From Neocallimastix lanati (nom. inval.) (lineage: Eukaryota > Neocallimastigomycota > Neocallimastigomycetes > Neocallimastigales > Neocallimastigaceae): a DNA stretch of 35,000 bases. Position numbers and translations under genes: made by a program. The stretch covers positions 1,337,501 to 1,372,500 of the forward strand of contig JACVTC010000032.1 of NCBI GenBank assembly GCA_016946835.1, in the 5' to 3' direction. This document shows, one piece after another, positions 1 to 10,312 of the stretch (its first letter is position 1; the number at the start of each line of letters is the position of its first letter). The notes beneath the pieces are model-generated. The model was not told the origin of the DNA, searched no databases, and was given only the letters and a program-made list of their open reading frames with translations.

Positions 1-426
1 ACAATAAACAAATGCAAGAAATACAATTTGGTTTAGAAAATTTAATTAAATTAAAATCAGATGAAATTAGTACCTATCTTTGTAAGTTTTAACAATAAAA
101 TAAAATAAATATTTATATATAAGATCATTAAGATCATATATATCTGTTATTAATAAATATTAATATTTAAAATTAATATATAATATTATAATAATAGATA
201 TCATAGAACATTCCTTTACACTTTTATGGAGCCATCTTAGTTATTATAAAGAAATGGATAAAAAGAAATGGAAATATTTCATGGATGAAGTCAATCCATC
301 AATTCAAATTTCAATGTCGGCAGTTATTTTAAATACTTTAAATAAACTGAAACAATTTGTTATGGTACGTTTTTTTATATTTATATATAAATACAGTATA
401 TTAAATATTAATTATACAAACATTTA

Positions 427-467
<41 letters not shown>

Positions 468-653
468 TTTAATTCTCATACTTCTTAATTAAATTATTAA
501 TTATTTAAAATTTTTTATTTTTTTTTTTTTTTTTTTATTTTTATTTTAACATAGCCAATTGAGATTTCAAACATTCTTCCAAATGATACAACAAATTATC
601 AAAAATTTGCTCAAGTAATCTCAAATGTTATTAAAGACTTGTTAATTAAATAA
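1..653 (+). CDS. 3' end of a multi-exon gene, possibly nucleoporin (Nup192/Nup205-like)
   Basis: Three exons can be joined in frame: 1-81 (donor GTAAGT), 198-364 (acceptor ATAG, donor GTACGT) and 555-653 (acceptor ATAG, stop TAA). The 5' part lies outside the window, and about 115 C-terminal residues are visible. The exon 1/2 junction splits a Tyr codon (T|AT) and the exon 2/3 junction is phase 0, so the exon model is consistent. The protein is helical and hydrophobic, with the stretch STYLYIIEHSFTLLWSHL followed by a Lys-rich helix and a Leu/Ile-rich end (KDLLIK). This pattern recalls the alpha-solenoid C-terminus of large scaffold nucleoporins of the Nup192/Nup205 type. I offer that name only as a weak guess from the residue pattern; no diagnostic motif is present. 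That it is a real gene is well supported by the three phased junctions. Intron 2 (365-554) contains a long poly(A) run and a poly(T) run. Confidence 0.7.
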
Positions 654-742
654 TTGCAATAAAAATTATTGATATTGTTATTAATAATTATTAGTAATTA
701 AATTAATAATATATTTATATGATAATAACGTTTTAAAAACAA

Positions 743-777
<35 letters not shown>

Positions 778-958
778 AAAAAAAGAAAATTAATTTTAAT
801 GGAAAATAAAAAAAACTTTATATAAATTTCATATTTTATTTTATTATTGACTAATCCACAATATTTATAAATAATACTAATTGTCATATAAAATATATTA
901 TTATATATATAATTATTTTATTTTATTTATTTATTTAATTTATTTAATTTTAGTTTTT

Positions 959-1012
<54 letters not shown>

Positions 1013-1084
1013 TACTATTATAAATCTTTTAACAAAATCAAATATATATATATATATTCAATTTAAATAAATAAATAAATAAAT

Positions 1085-1133
<49 letters not shown>

Positions 1134-2534
1134 ATTAAAATTTAATCTTTTGAATTAATTTATATTAATTTAAGAATTATCAATATTTAATTCGTTAATT
1201 ACATAATATATATTTGTAATATGTTTAATAATATATATTAATATTAAGTATAAATAGCACATTATATCTCCTTCTATAGTGTTTTTTTAGGGAATACCGT
1301 CTTAAATCTTGTGATACCAAAAGTAATGACAAAAATACAAGCATCACTCAATGGGTGTTTTAGTACAACTTCCCTAATGTTTAGAACTTATTCTTTGAGG
1401 GGGTCACATACTTGGTTATGTACCATAAATGAACAATTTATTAAAACTTAGTTTAATGGTTTTTTTTTTTTTTTTTTTTTTTTATAAGTTATCTGCTTTA
1501 TTAGATATAGGACATTGATTTTTTCCATTTATTGTTATTATATAATAAACATGTATGTTATTCTAACTTTCATCCTTTATTTAGTATTTTTATGCTTTTT
1601 TATATGAAATTATATATTTTTTTTAAAAAAAAATTTTTTTCCACTCTTTTTTCATCTTTTACATTTTATTTTTTTTTTTTTTTCTTTTTATTTTTTTATT
1701 TATCAACTTTAAGTAACATTGAAGATAGTTATTTGATCTACTCAGCACTAACTTTATTCTATATACTTTTTTATATCTTTTTGTATATCTTCTATTTAAT
1801 TATATATTTTTTATTATTTATTTTTTTTAGATTTACGAGTATTTATATATATATATAAGATATAAGTATATTTATTTTTTTTTTATTATATTTTCTTTTT
1901 ATACATATATATATTTACGTTTATTTTCTTTTATATATAGATAAACTTTTATTTACTTTTTATTTTTCCTATGCCTTTATGTATTAATATCACCATCCTA
2001 TATATTATATTTTTTATTTTAATTATTTAAATTTATTTTCTTATATTATCCTTTTCAGTAAACCTCAATATAAAAAAATTTAAAAATAATTTTAAATCTT
2101 TAGATACCTTACTCAATCCTAAGTTTTTTTTTTCTCTTATCACCTTTATTCTAGCTCAGTCTTCTTTAACTTATGTGTTAGCTGGAAAATATCAATAGTT
2201 GGAACAATGGAAAAAAGGATAGAGTTATTCATTCTTCCTGTTCTTTTAGTTCAGAATCTCTCCTGTGTAAGTATATCTTATCAGTATGTATAAATCAAAA
2301 ATGCTCACTTGGTAATATATTTTTTCCCAAAAAAAAAGTTTAAGGAAAATTTGACTCTACACATTTTCGGAACTTGAAAAATGATTTAATTTTTACAATA
2401 AAAACAATCCATCCACTATTTTAATTAGTTATTTTAGCATGATATTTAAAAATTCTCTAATTACATCAACAAGTACTTTCCTAACTGGATTGTTGCTAAC
2501 CTAATGGGAACCCTTCACTTACGCAAAAGGTCAC
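654..2534. other. AT-rich spacer with homopolymer tracts
   Basis: No gene is supported here. The stretch holds poly(A) and poly(T) runs (about 49 T near 962-1010, about 37 A near 1094-1130) and simple A/T-rich repeats. Two slightly more complex islands (about 1259-1440 and 2100-2530) have no open frame I can recognise. The second leads into the LINE endonuclease fragment at 2535 and may be further decayed LINE sequence. Confidence 0.6.
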
Positions 2535-2654
2535 AAATATCCTTATATTGATCATACAATTTATAATAATTTTTCAGATCATAATCCTACAATTGTTTCT
2601 TGTATCAAAAGTTCTTTCATTAATGTTAAAGGTAATCAAATGAAAAAAAAATGA
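2535..2654 (+). mobile_element. LINE (non-LTR retrotransposon) endonuclease fragment, decayed
   Basis: A 39-codon open stretch reads YPYIDHTIYNN...FSDHNPTIVSCIKSSF and stops at TGA 2652-2654. The spaced pair 'IDH' and 'SDHNP' is typical of the C-terminal part of AP-endonuclease-like (exonuclease-endonuclease-phosphatase) domains of LINEs, where SDH carries catalytic Asp and His. Nothing on either side gives a reverse transcriptase, so this is a relic. Upstream sequence (about 2450-2534) reads partly as peptide but with stops. The identification rests on a short motif. Confidence 0.45.
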
Positions 2655-2968
2655 TCTACTCATATTTGTAATATTAAAATAAGGATATTCTTTTCTATAA
2701 TTATTTCTCTATTTTGAAATAAAAATAATATGTCTGCAGATGAAATGGTTGACAAATTTTTTGGTAGTCTGAAAAAAAAAAATTATATATATTGAAATAT
2801 TAAAGTAATTAATGTATTTTGTTTTTAAAAAATAGTTATTATTTATTCATATTTATCTATTTATTTATCTATATATATATATATTTATTGATTAAATATT
2901 ATTTTTTCTTCAACATATCTTTTATTTTGCTTAAATTATATATATAACTACCTTGGTATGATTTTTTA
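2655..2968. other. AT-rich spacer
   Basis: No gene or RNA is recognised. It consists of A/T-rich sequence with (AT) and (TTTA) runs. The last nine bases (2960-2968) are the left target duplication of MITE A. Confidence 0.6.
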
Positions 2969-3285
2969 GGGAGAGTTGCATTTCCCCAAATTGCATTTCG
3001 CCAGGTTGCATTTCGACAAGTAGAGTATTGATATAAATAAAATGAATAAATAAATAAATATTAATTCAAAATATATTTTTTTTAAAATTGTTTTTATGCG
3101 ATATTAATAATTTTATTTATTGTATTGATTTATTTATTTATTTAATAATTTTCAATTTGGTGAAATGCAACTTGGCGAATTGCAATTTGGCGAAATGCCA
3201 CATTTTTTTAATACGCCACATGCTTTCAAAAAAAATGGCGAAACGCAACCTGGCGAAATGCAATTTGGCGAAATGCCCCACACCC
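2969..3285. mobile_element. MITE A, Mutator-type miniature element
   Basis: This 317-bp element begins GGGAGAGTTGCATTTCCCC and ends in GGCGAAATGCCCCACACCC, so the ends are imperfect inverted repeats. It is flanked by a perfect 9-bp direct repeat GATTTTTTA (2960-2968 and 3286-3294), the target-duplication length usual for Mutator-like transposons. About three copies of a motif close to TTGCATTTCGCC lie at the left end and about six reverse-complement copies at the right end, leaving an AT-rich centre. No coding capacity. The intact target duplication implies a fairly recent insertion. Confidence 0.85.
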
Positions 3286-3423
3286 GATTTTTTACAGTAG
3301 TAACAACAGTAAATAATTATTACAATAAATTTTAAATGCCTACCATCTTAATATTAACATTTATTATGAGTAATGTTTTTTATAAGTATTATCTAATCCC
3401 TTATTTCGATCAATATACAAAAT

Positions 3424-3696
3424 GGGAGAGTTGCATTTCGCCAGGTTGCATTTCGACAAGTAGAGTATTGATATAAATAAATGAATAAATAAATAAATAT
3501 TAATTTAAAATATATTTTTTTTAAAATTGTTTTGATGCGATATTAATAATAATTAATTTTATTTATTGATTTATTTATTTATTTAATAATTTTCAATCTG
3601 GCGAAATGCCACATTTTTTTAATACGCCACATGCTTTCAAAAAAATTGGCGAAATGCAATCTGGCGAAATGCAATTTGGCGAAATGCCCCACACCC
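3424..3696. mobile_element. MITE B, second copy of the same family
   Basis: This 273-bp element is very similar to MITE A and has the same ends (GGGAGAG.. and ..CCCCACACCC). It is flanked by a perfect 9-bp direct repeat ATACAAAAT (3415-3423 and 3697-3705). Compared with A it lacks one terminal motif on the left and two on the right. It inserted only 139 bp downstream of A in the same orientation, with its own target duplication, so it is an independent insertion and not a tandem copy. Confidence 0.85.
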
Positions 3697-3705
3697 ATAC
3701 AAAAT

Positions 3706-3880
3706 TTATCTTAGATTAATTTAATGTATTTTCTATTATTATTTTATTTACTGAATTATTATTTTAAGTAATTTTATAAAATATATTATTTTAACTATAT
3801 AATTAAATATAAATTATATAAATTTAAGAATAAGACTAAATAAATACTTAAAAAATATTTATATTTATATATATTATATA

Positions 3881-3916
<36 letters not shown>

Positions 3917-4040
3917 TTCAAATATTTATTTCATTTTGATTTAATTATATTTTTAATAAAAAATATATAACAAATTAATAATAAAGGATTAAGTTAATTT
4001 TATGAAAAGATTAGATTATAAATAAATAAATGAATCTAGT
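3706..4040. other. AT-rich spacer
   Basis: No gene is seen. It includes a T run near 3891-3918. The last nine bases (GAATCTAGT, 4032-4040) border MITE C. Confidence 0.6.
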
Positions 4041-4466
4041 GGGAGAGTTGCATTTCCCCAAATTTCATTTCGCCGGGTTGCATTTCGCCATGTGACGTAG
4101 TATTAAGAAGCTGTAATTAGCCAAGTTTCATTTCCCAAGTTGCATTTCGCTAAGTTGCACTTCAACAAGAGGAGTATTGATATAAATAAATGAATAATTA
4201 AATATTAATTCAAAATAATTTTCTTTAAAATTGTTTTTATTCAATATTAATAATATTAAATTTTATTTATTTATTTAATAATTTTCAACTTGGCGAAATG
4301 CAACTTGGTGAATTATTTTTTATAATTTTTTGAATATTAATAAATTATATATATATTTATTATTTATTTTTTAATTATTATATATTTAATTATTATTTAT
4401 TTGATTATTAAAAAACAAGCCACATAAAAAATACGCCACATTGAGAAATGCACTATTGCTAAACCT
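4041..4466. mobile_element. MITE C, degenerate third copy
   Basis: The left end is GGGAGAGTTGCATTTCCCC as in MITE A, followed by extra copies of the TTGCATTTCGCC-like motif and the same internal block (AGTATTGATATAAATAAATG). The right part has an AT-rich insertion (about 4317-4415) and then the family's 'AATACGCCACAT' block, but the terminal CCCCACACCC is lost. The right boundary is uncertain. The element abuts the 3' LTR of the copia relic, and the flanking 9-mer recurs inverted instead of direct (4032-4040 and 4467-4475). Confidence 0.6.
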
Positions 4467-4546
4467 ACTAGATTCCGAAATAATATAAATTTAATTTATT
4501 TAAAGAACTTTTGATAAATTTGACAGTTATAACATTCCCCCAGATC
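4467..4546 (-). mobile_element. Ty1/copia polypurine tract and truncated 3' LTR
   Basis: Read on the minus strand, the purine-rich tract GATCTGGGGGAA (4546-4535) is followed at once by TGTTATAACTG (from 4534), the expected arrangement of a polypurine tract followed by the TG start of a 3' LTR. Only about 68 bp of LTR remain before MITE C. It lies downstream of the RNase H coding region of the same relic, in the right order and orientation. The inner LTR boundary is inferred from the tract and the TG dinucleotide; the other LTR is not in the window. Confidence 0.55.
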
Positions 4547-4699
4547 AAAATGTTTTGTGAAATATTTGATCTGTGAATCGAGTCATTTTTGATCCATTTA
4601 TGTTTTTAGTTAACATGTCAGATAACATTTTTTCGGTGTTGATGTAGTTCATAGAAACTTTGTTATTTTTAATATTGTCATAATTAAAATGAAATTTTA

Positions 4700-6713
4700 T
4701 ATCGATATATTTCAACTTTCAATTGTTATTTTGCTAGCCAAATTGTCCGTTAAAATCTTAATTAGTTTTTTAATATTAAATAATTCTATAAATATATTTC
4801 TAATCCAAAGTGTCTTCTTTATACATTTTTCTGTAGCAATGTATTCAGCTTCGGCGGTCGATGTCGCTACTACAGATTGTTTTTTCGATTGCCAGCAGAT
4901 TGGATCATTTTCCATTAGGATAATATATCCAGAGGTAGATTTTCTATTAACTGGATCTCTGGCGAAATCAGAGTCTGTATATGCTAAAATTTTCCCTTTT
5001 CCTTTATATTCAATTTTAAAATTTTAGTATAATTTAAATATTTTAATATATTTATTACCTTTTTCCGATCGTTCATTATTGGATTTTCAGCTTTTCTTGC
5101 TACTTTTCCTGTTGCAAAAGAAATGTCTGGTCTTGTGCATCTTGAAAGGTAAATTAATGATCCTACTGCACTTTTAAAAGTTGTTTTGTCAAAGGTCCTT
5201 TCGTCTTCGGTTAAGCCTTCTTCATCAGTACAAGGTGTTTTTGCTTTTTTAATATTTGTTATTCTAAATTTTTGTAAAATATCATCAAAAGAAAAAAAAA
5301 TATCGTCGGTTAATTGTGTTTATGAAATGAGATAATTATTATTTATCTTTTCTACATTAATTCCTAATAAGTAATCGACTTCGCTGAATTTTGAAATTTT
5401 AAATTTTTTTTAATAATGTTTATAATGCTTTTTATTTGAAATTGTAATCCTGCAATATGCATATCGTTTACATAGACTCCAATTATGCATAATGTTTTTT
5501 CTCGGTCATTTTCTTGAAAATACATGGTTCAGATTGAAGCTTAGTAAAACCATTATTTTTAAGAAAGTTTGAAAAATGAGAGTACCATTGACGGCCAGAT
5601 TGCTTGAGGCCATAAGGAGCTTTCTTTAGTAACCAATAACCATGACCAAAATTTTTATCTCCTGGAGGTATAGAGACATAAATTTCTTCTTCCAAAGGTG
5701 CATTAAGATATGCTGCTTTAATATCGAGTTGCATTATACCACTTGAATTTTGGAGCTATAGAAAGAAGTAGTTTTAAACTGTCTATGTTAAGAGTAGGTG
5801 ACTAAGTAAGATTATACTTGATGTCCTTGGTTTGTGAAAATCCTCTTGCCACAATTTGAGCTTTGTATTTTTTAATGTTGCCATTACCATCTCTTTTAAT
5901 AGTGTATACCCATTTTGTCGAAGTTGGATTAGTACCTTTTGGAAGATGTTTCTTAAATGTCATTATTTTGTTATCATATAGATTTTTTAATTCTGGATTC
6001 ATTGCTAAAATTCATTCCTTCTTATTTTTACATGTGATTTCTTGTTTGTATATTAGTGGTATATTTGTAATTATGTTATTGGGTTCTATGTTGTCAATAT
6101 TGGTATTAGATCGTTTATTTTCTTCATTAAAGAAGTGGTGATCAGGATCTTTTTAATTGTGATGATATTGAATTGTACTTTCTTTTTTGTTTTTTATTGG
6201 TAACTGAATAATCATAATGTATTTTTCTTTTATTAATTGGATAATTAGTTTTATTAAATTTATCTTATATATATATTATTATTGTCAGTAGACATTGATA
6301 TTGCTCAAAATTCGTTTGTTAGATTTTAAATATGATTTTCTTGACTATTGTCAATGCTAATATTGTTTGATAAATCATTGCCTTCAAAAAGTTTGGTATA
6401 TAAATCGGATGAAATACTAATTGATTCCGAATCAAATATATTATTTCCTGAGTCACTATTTTTTCCAATTTTGTCATCAATTATGGATGTACTGGATTGA
6501 TCGTCAAAAACTAAATGATTCTCAATATCTGTATTGTTAATTATTGTATTGCTATCATTTATTTCCATGGGATAATTGTTTTGATGTTAATTGTTGGTTT
6601 CGTTATCATCTTTGCCTTGTTGATTATTGATTTCGTTAATTTTGTTTTGTTGTTGATTATTTGTTTCATTGTTATTATTTATATGTATTGAGTAATTGTC
6701 GAGATTGAAATAT
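4700..6713 (-). pseudogene. Ty1/copia retrotransposon pol relic (reverse transcriptase and RNase H)
   Basis: On the minus strand the order is: a low-complexity linker (about 6713-6326), the RT start (ILAMNPELKNLYDNK, LPKGTNPTSTKWVYTIKRDG, KAQIVARGFSQ; about 6030-5800), the RT core (QLDIKAAYLNAPLEEEIYVS, PYGLKQSGRQW; about 5735-5480), LIYLSRCTRPDISFATGKVA, and Ty1/copia-type RNase H (AYTDSDFARDPVNRKSTSGY, WQSKKQSVVATSTAEAEYIA; about 4990-4710). These are hallmark copia motifs. The copy is dead: frameshifts separate the blocks, TGA replaces a Trp codon before the RT (KKE*ILAMN), TAA interrupts the linker, and the active-site YVDD reads YVND. Gag, protease and integrase are absent; the 5' side ends where the MULE relic begins (about 6715). 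A polypurine tract and partial LTR follow at 4546-4467. Confidence 0.9.
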
Positions 6714-6717
6714 TTTG

Positions 6718-7340
6718 AAGAATAATAATATTATAATTACACTAATAAATTTTCATTATGATTTTGAAAAAGGTATTTCTAATGCTGCTATAAAAGTGTT
6801 TCCTGATATAAATATCAAATACTGAACTTGGTATTATAAAAGAGCATTAGAAATTAAAAAAAAAAAATAAATCATGTCGTAAAGAAGTAGAAAATGATAT
6901 TGATTTATATATTCATTATAAGTTTATTTCAACATTTCCTTTATAAAATCTGAATATATAAATGATACTTATAATAAAATTAAAAGTGAGTGTCTTGAAC
7001 ATAATTATGTCAATTTTTTAGAATTTATAGAATACTTTGAAATAACTTATTTAAAAGATTACGAAATTAAACATTGGAATTATTATGATAACATAGAGTA
7101 TATAATAAATAATTCCTCAGAATGATTCAATAATTATTTAAACAATTTATTTTCAAAAAAGCCTCATTTTTGTAAATTTTTATTAACTTTACAAAAAGAA
7201 GATTCATTATTCTATAGCAATTACAAAATGAGAAAAAGTAGAGCCTGGGAATAAAAAATAAAAGAAAATTAAGACGAACTTATAAAAAAAAAATGAATTC
7301 GTTGAATTATGGTTGATGTGTTTAAGAAATTTATTTATTA
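6718..7340 (+). pseudogene. MULE transposase C-terminal relic
   Basis: The translation NFHYDFEKGISNAAIKVFPD followed by INIKY*TWYYKRALE parallels the intact copy at 9268-9385 (HCDFEQGISNAAKKVFPN, IKYCVWHYKRSLEK). Further on, WNYYDNIEYIINNSSE*F and NNYLNNLFSKKPHF match its WNYYENIEHLTNNASEFYNS region. Here the CxxH motif is destroyed (Cys to stop, His to Tyr) and several stops and frameshifts follow, so it is a pseudogene. The N-terminal half is missing, cut at the junction with the copia relic. It is probably the remnant of an older element of the same family as the one at 7781. Confidence 0.8.
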
Positions 7341-7780
7341 AAATTATTAATTAAAAAATAAATAATTAATATCTAACAAAAAAATAAAAAAATGACCAAA
7401 TGAAAATGTTCAATAAAAAATGTTGAATTATAATGAATTAATAGTTAAAATAATTCTTAATAAAAAAAAATTATTAGTGGATTGGATTTTTTAATTGACT
7501 AAAATAATTGTTTAGTAATTTTAATATTTTATATAAATAAGAGTTTAAATATACATTAGTATCCTAAGAGAAATAATAATAAATTTTTTCAACTATATAT
7601 TATTAAATAATTATTTTAAAAGAAATAATAATATATTCTATTAAAAAAGAATTATAAAAAATTATTTTTACAATTCAATATTATTTATTTAATTATTAAA
7701 AAAAATACGCCACATTGAGAAATGCATGATTGGGAAATGGGGGTGTGTCATTTCGAAAATTTTTATTACATAAATTTGTA
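7341..7780. other. AT-rich tail of the older MULE and a duplicated element tip
   Basis: Up to about 7700 this is AT-rich sequence without genes. The block AATACGCCACATTGAGAAATGCA (7705-7727) also occurs at the right end of MITE C (4430-4452). Bases 7739-7780 (GGGGGTGTGTCATTTCG...) are a near-copy of the MULE tip starting at 7781, in tandem. Confidence 0.5.
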
Positions 7781-9069
7781 GGGGAGTGTGCATTTCGAAA
7801 ATTTTTATTACAAAAATTTGTATTTTGTTGTATGGCTTAAATATTTTAATTTTAAGCCACTTAATTTTATTAAAATTTAATGAATAATAATTAAATAAAT
7901 AAATAAATAAAATTACAATTTTCAAAAATTTTCAAACACGTAATCTTACGTGGGGTGTATATCTAATTGTATCATAGTTTTGTGGCTTTTCTACAATTTT
8001 TAAAAGCCATATATTCATAATATGGCGTGAATAATAAATGTGGTGATATTTTATGACGAAGTTTTATAAGCCACCAAGAATTTGGCGAAATTCAACTGGA
8101 CGAAATTCAACTTTTGGCGAAATACAACACTTCAATAAATAATAATTAGGTTAGGTATTTCTATTTAACATTGAAAAATAAAATAAAAAATAAATAACCA
8201 TTTTATTTTTTAATGCTTAAAAAATAAATAAAAATAAGAAATAAGAAAACTTTTTTTTTTAAACATTGAAAAATAAAATAAAAATAAAAAAAATAAAATA
8301 AAATAAAAAATAAAAAATAAAAATAAAAATAAATAAATAAAATAGTAAATAAAGAAATAATAAATATTTAATAATTAAATAATTATTTAAATAATTATAT
8401 AATTAAAAAAAGAATTATTATTTTAAATATTAAAAAAAAAAAAGTTTCAAAGCATTTAAAAGTATATTTATTGAAATATTTTATTAAACAATTTTAATTA
8501 TAAATGGAAGACAATATAGAAATTGAAATAAGTGAAACAAATCGAGGAAATGAACAAATTATTATTAATAAAAAACACAAATTTAATTTTTCATTTCAAA
8601 GGATAGATAAATCAAAAATTTATAGATGCACTGAATATAAGACTTTAAATAAATGTAAATCTTTAATTATTTTAAATGATAAAAAGGAGGTTTTAAAATA
8701 TGAAAGTTTACATAACCATCTCGAAAAAGAAATTGATGTGTCTATATCAGTAGCAAAGCATAAAATTAAGGAAGAAATTAAGAAAAATTCAATTCCTATG
8801 AATATAAAACCTAAACATATATTTAATGCCATTTCTCAAGAAATGGGACTTACATGTCCCGAATATAGTACAATTAGATCCCAAATAATAAGAAATATAA
8901 ATAAACAATTTCCTCCAAACATAAAAAGTTTTGATGATATTCCCATTGAATCAAAATATTATAAAACGAAAAGAAATGAAAGTTTTATAATATTTAAAAA
9001 TACAGATCTAATAATCTTTCAATCACCATTCCAAGCATATTTATTTTCGAATTATCATAAAAATATATT
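7781..9069 (+). repeat. Left inverted arm of the composite MULE
   Basis: This is the reverse complement of 11737-13446 with scattered differences. The outer part (to about 8170) is the terminal inverted repeat and contains nested short complementary blocks (GGCTT..AAGCC, GCCATAT..ATATGGC) and three copies of a GGCGAAATTCAAC-like motif (about 8091-8126). The middle is A-rich. The inner part covers the transposase leader and codons 1-189. Homology stops sharply after AAATATATT at 9069. Confidence 0.8.
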
Positions 9070-9950
9070 TGAGGACGGTACATTTTATGCAGCACCGAAA
9101 TTTAGTTATCAGTTATTTATAACAAGCACTTATGTTGGGGAATTTAATATGTTTTACACTACTTCCATTTCTATATTAAATAATAAAAAACAATCTACAT
9201 ATGAAACATTATTTAAAGAAATAAAAAAAAAAAGCAAATAAATCTAGGAGTAATACATTAATTACTACAATTAATTTTCATTGTGATTTTGAACAAGGTA
9301 TATCTAATGCCGCAAAAAAAGTTTTTCCCAATATAAATATTAAATATTGTGTTTGGCATTACAAAAGATCATTAGAAAAACAAAAAAATATATTATGTTA
9401 TCATGAAGTGAAGAATAATAATGATGTATATATTTATTATAAAGCTATTTCGAACTTACCGTTTATAAACCCTAACTATATATTTGATATTTATATTATA
9501 ATAAAAAGAATTTGTCAAAAAAAAAAGTATAATAATTTTCTACAATTTTTAGAATATTTTAATAAAAATTATTTACTTAAGTATAATGTTAATAATTGGA
9601 ATTATTATGAAAATATAGAGCATTTAACAAACAATGCATCAGAATTTTATAATAGCTACTTAAATAATATATTTCCAAATAAACCTTTATTTTATAAATT
9701 AATATATATATTAAAAGTATTAAAAGAAGAAGAAAACTTATCTTATAATGATTATCAAAGGAGAACTAAAGGAACTTGGAAAAAAAAGCAAAAAATATTT
9801 AGTGTAACTGATAAAATTAAAATTTTAATTGAAAATTACAGAAGTAAGGAAATAAATTTATTTTATAATGGATGCAACAGAAATGAATTAATTAAATTAT
9901 GGAAAGAATGTTTAATTGATTTAAACGATATAAATATTAATTTAAAATAA
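8504..9950 (+). CDS. FLYWCH-MULE transposase, one frameshift
   Basis: ATG 8504 opens a frame that ends at TAA 9239-9241. The following frame (from 9234: ANKSRSNTLITTINFHCDFE) continues the protein to TAA 9948-9950, giving about 480 residues in all. Residues 20-75 look like a FLYWCH-type zinc finger (C42, C51, H70, H72). The MULE DDE domain follows: first Asp D191 in FEDGTFYAAP, second Asp in HCDFEQGISNAAKKVFPN, the CxxH motif CVWHYKRSLEK, and the Glu in LTNNASEFYNSYLN. All catalytic positions are present. The break is in an 11-A run (9223-9233), where one A too many would explain it. It could be a recent indel, a sequencing error, or a slippage site. The start lies inside the inverted arm, 0.7 kb from the left tip. 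As a cut-and-paste transposase it would act on the terminal repeats in the nucleus. Confidence 0.85.
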
Positions 9951-10079
9951 ATAATCTTAATTTAAAAAAATGCTAGAAAAATACAAATTTATTTATTTTA
10001 AATTTATATTTATAATCGTTTAAATAATAATTAAATAATCTTAATTTAAAAAAATGCTAGAAAAATACAAATTTATTTA
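9949..10079. repeat. Direct repeat after the transposase stop
   Basis: The block AAATAATCTTAATTTAAAAA...GCTAGAAAAATACAAATTTATTT occurs at 9949-9996 and again at 10033-10079, nearly identical. The period is 84 bp, and the first copy starts at the transposase stop codon. Confidence 0.8.
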
Positions 10080-10180
10080 ACTATTGTGTTTTTTTAATAA
10101 TCTTAATAGAAATTATCTTTTAGTTATTTTTATTAAGTAATTTATAACTAAAACCGATTTATTTGATACTAGTTAAAATT

Positions 10181-10312
10181 TTATTAATATCAATATCAAT
10201 ATTATATAATTAAAAAATTTTTATTAATATCAATATCAATATTATATAATTATAAATTTTATTAATATCAATATCAATATTATATTATTATAAATTTTAT
10301 TAATATCAATAT
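10181..10312. repeat. 38-40-bp tandem repeat
   Basis: Units starting TTATTAATATCAATATCAAT begin at 10181, 10221, 10259 and 10297 (last one partial). The stretch 10313-10945 has no gene; it includes a (TTTTA) run at about 10738-10788. Confidence 0.8.

Noticed and set aside
881-1858. Phe/Ile/Tyr-rich plus-strand frames (881-1066 and 1532-1858)
   Set aside because: They arise from T runs and T-rich simple sequence; no domain, balanced composition or splice structure.
5863-6141. Plus-strand frame over the copia region, and a similar one at 4689-5027
   Set aside because: Shadow of the minus-strand reverse transcriptase and RNase H, which carry family motifs.
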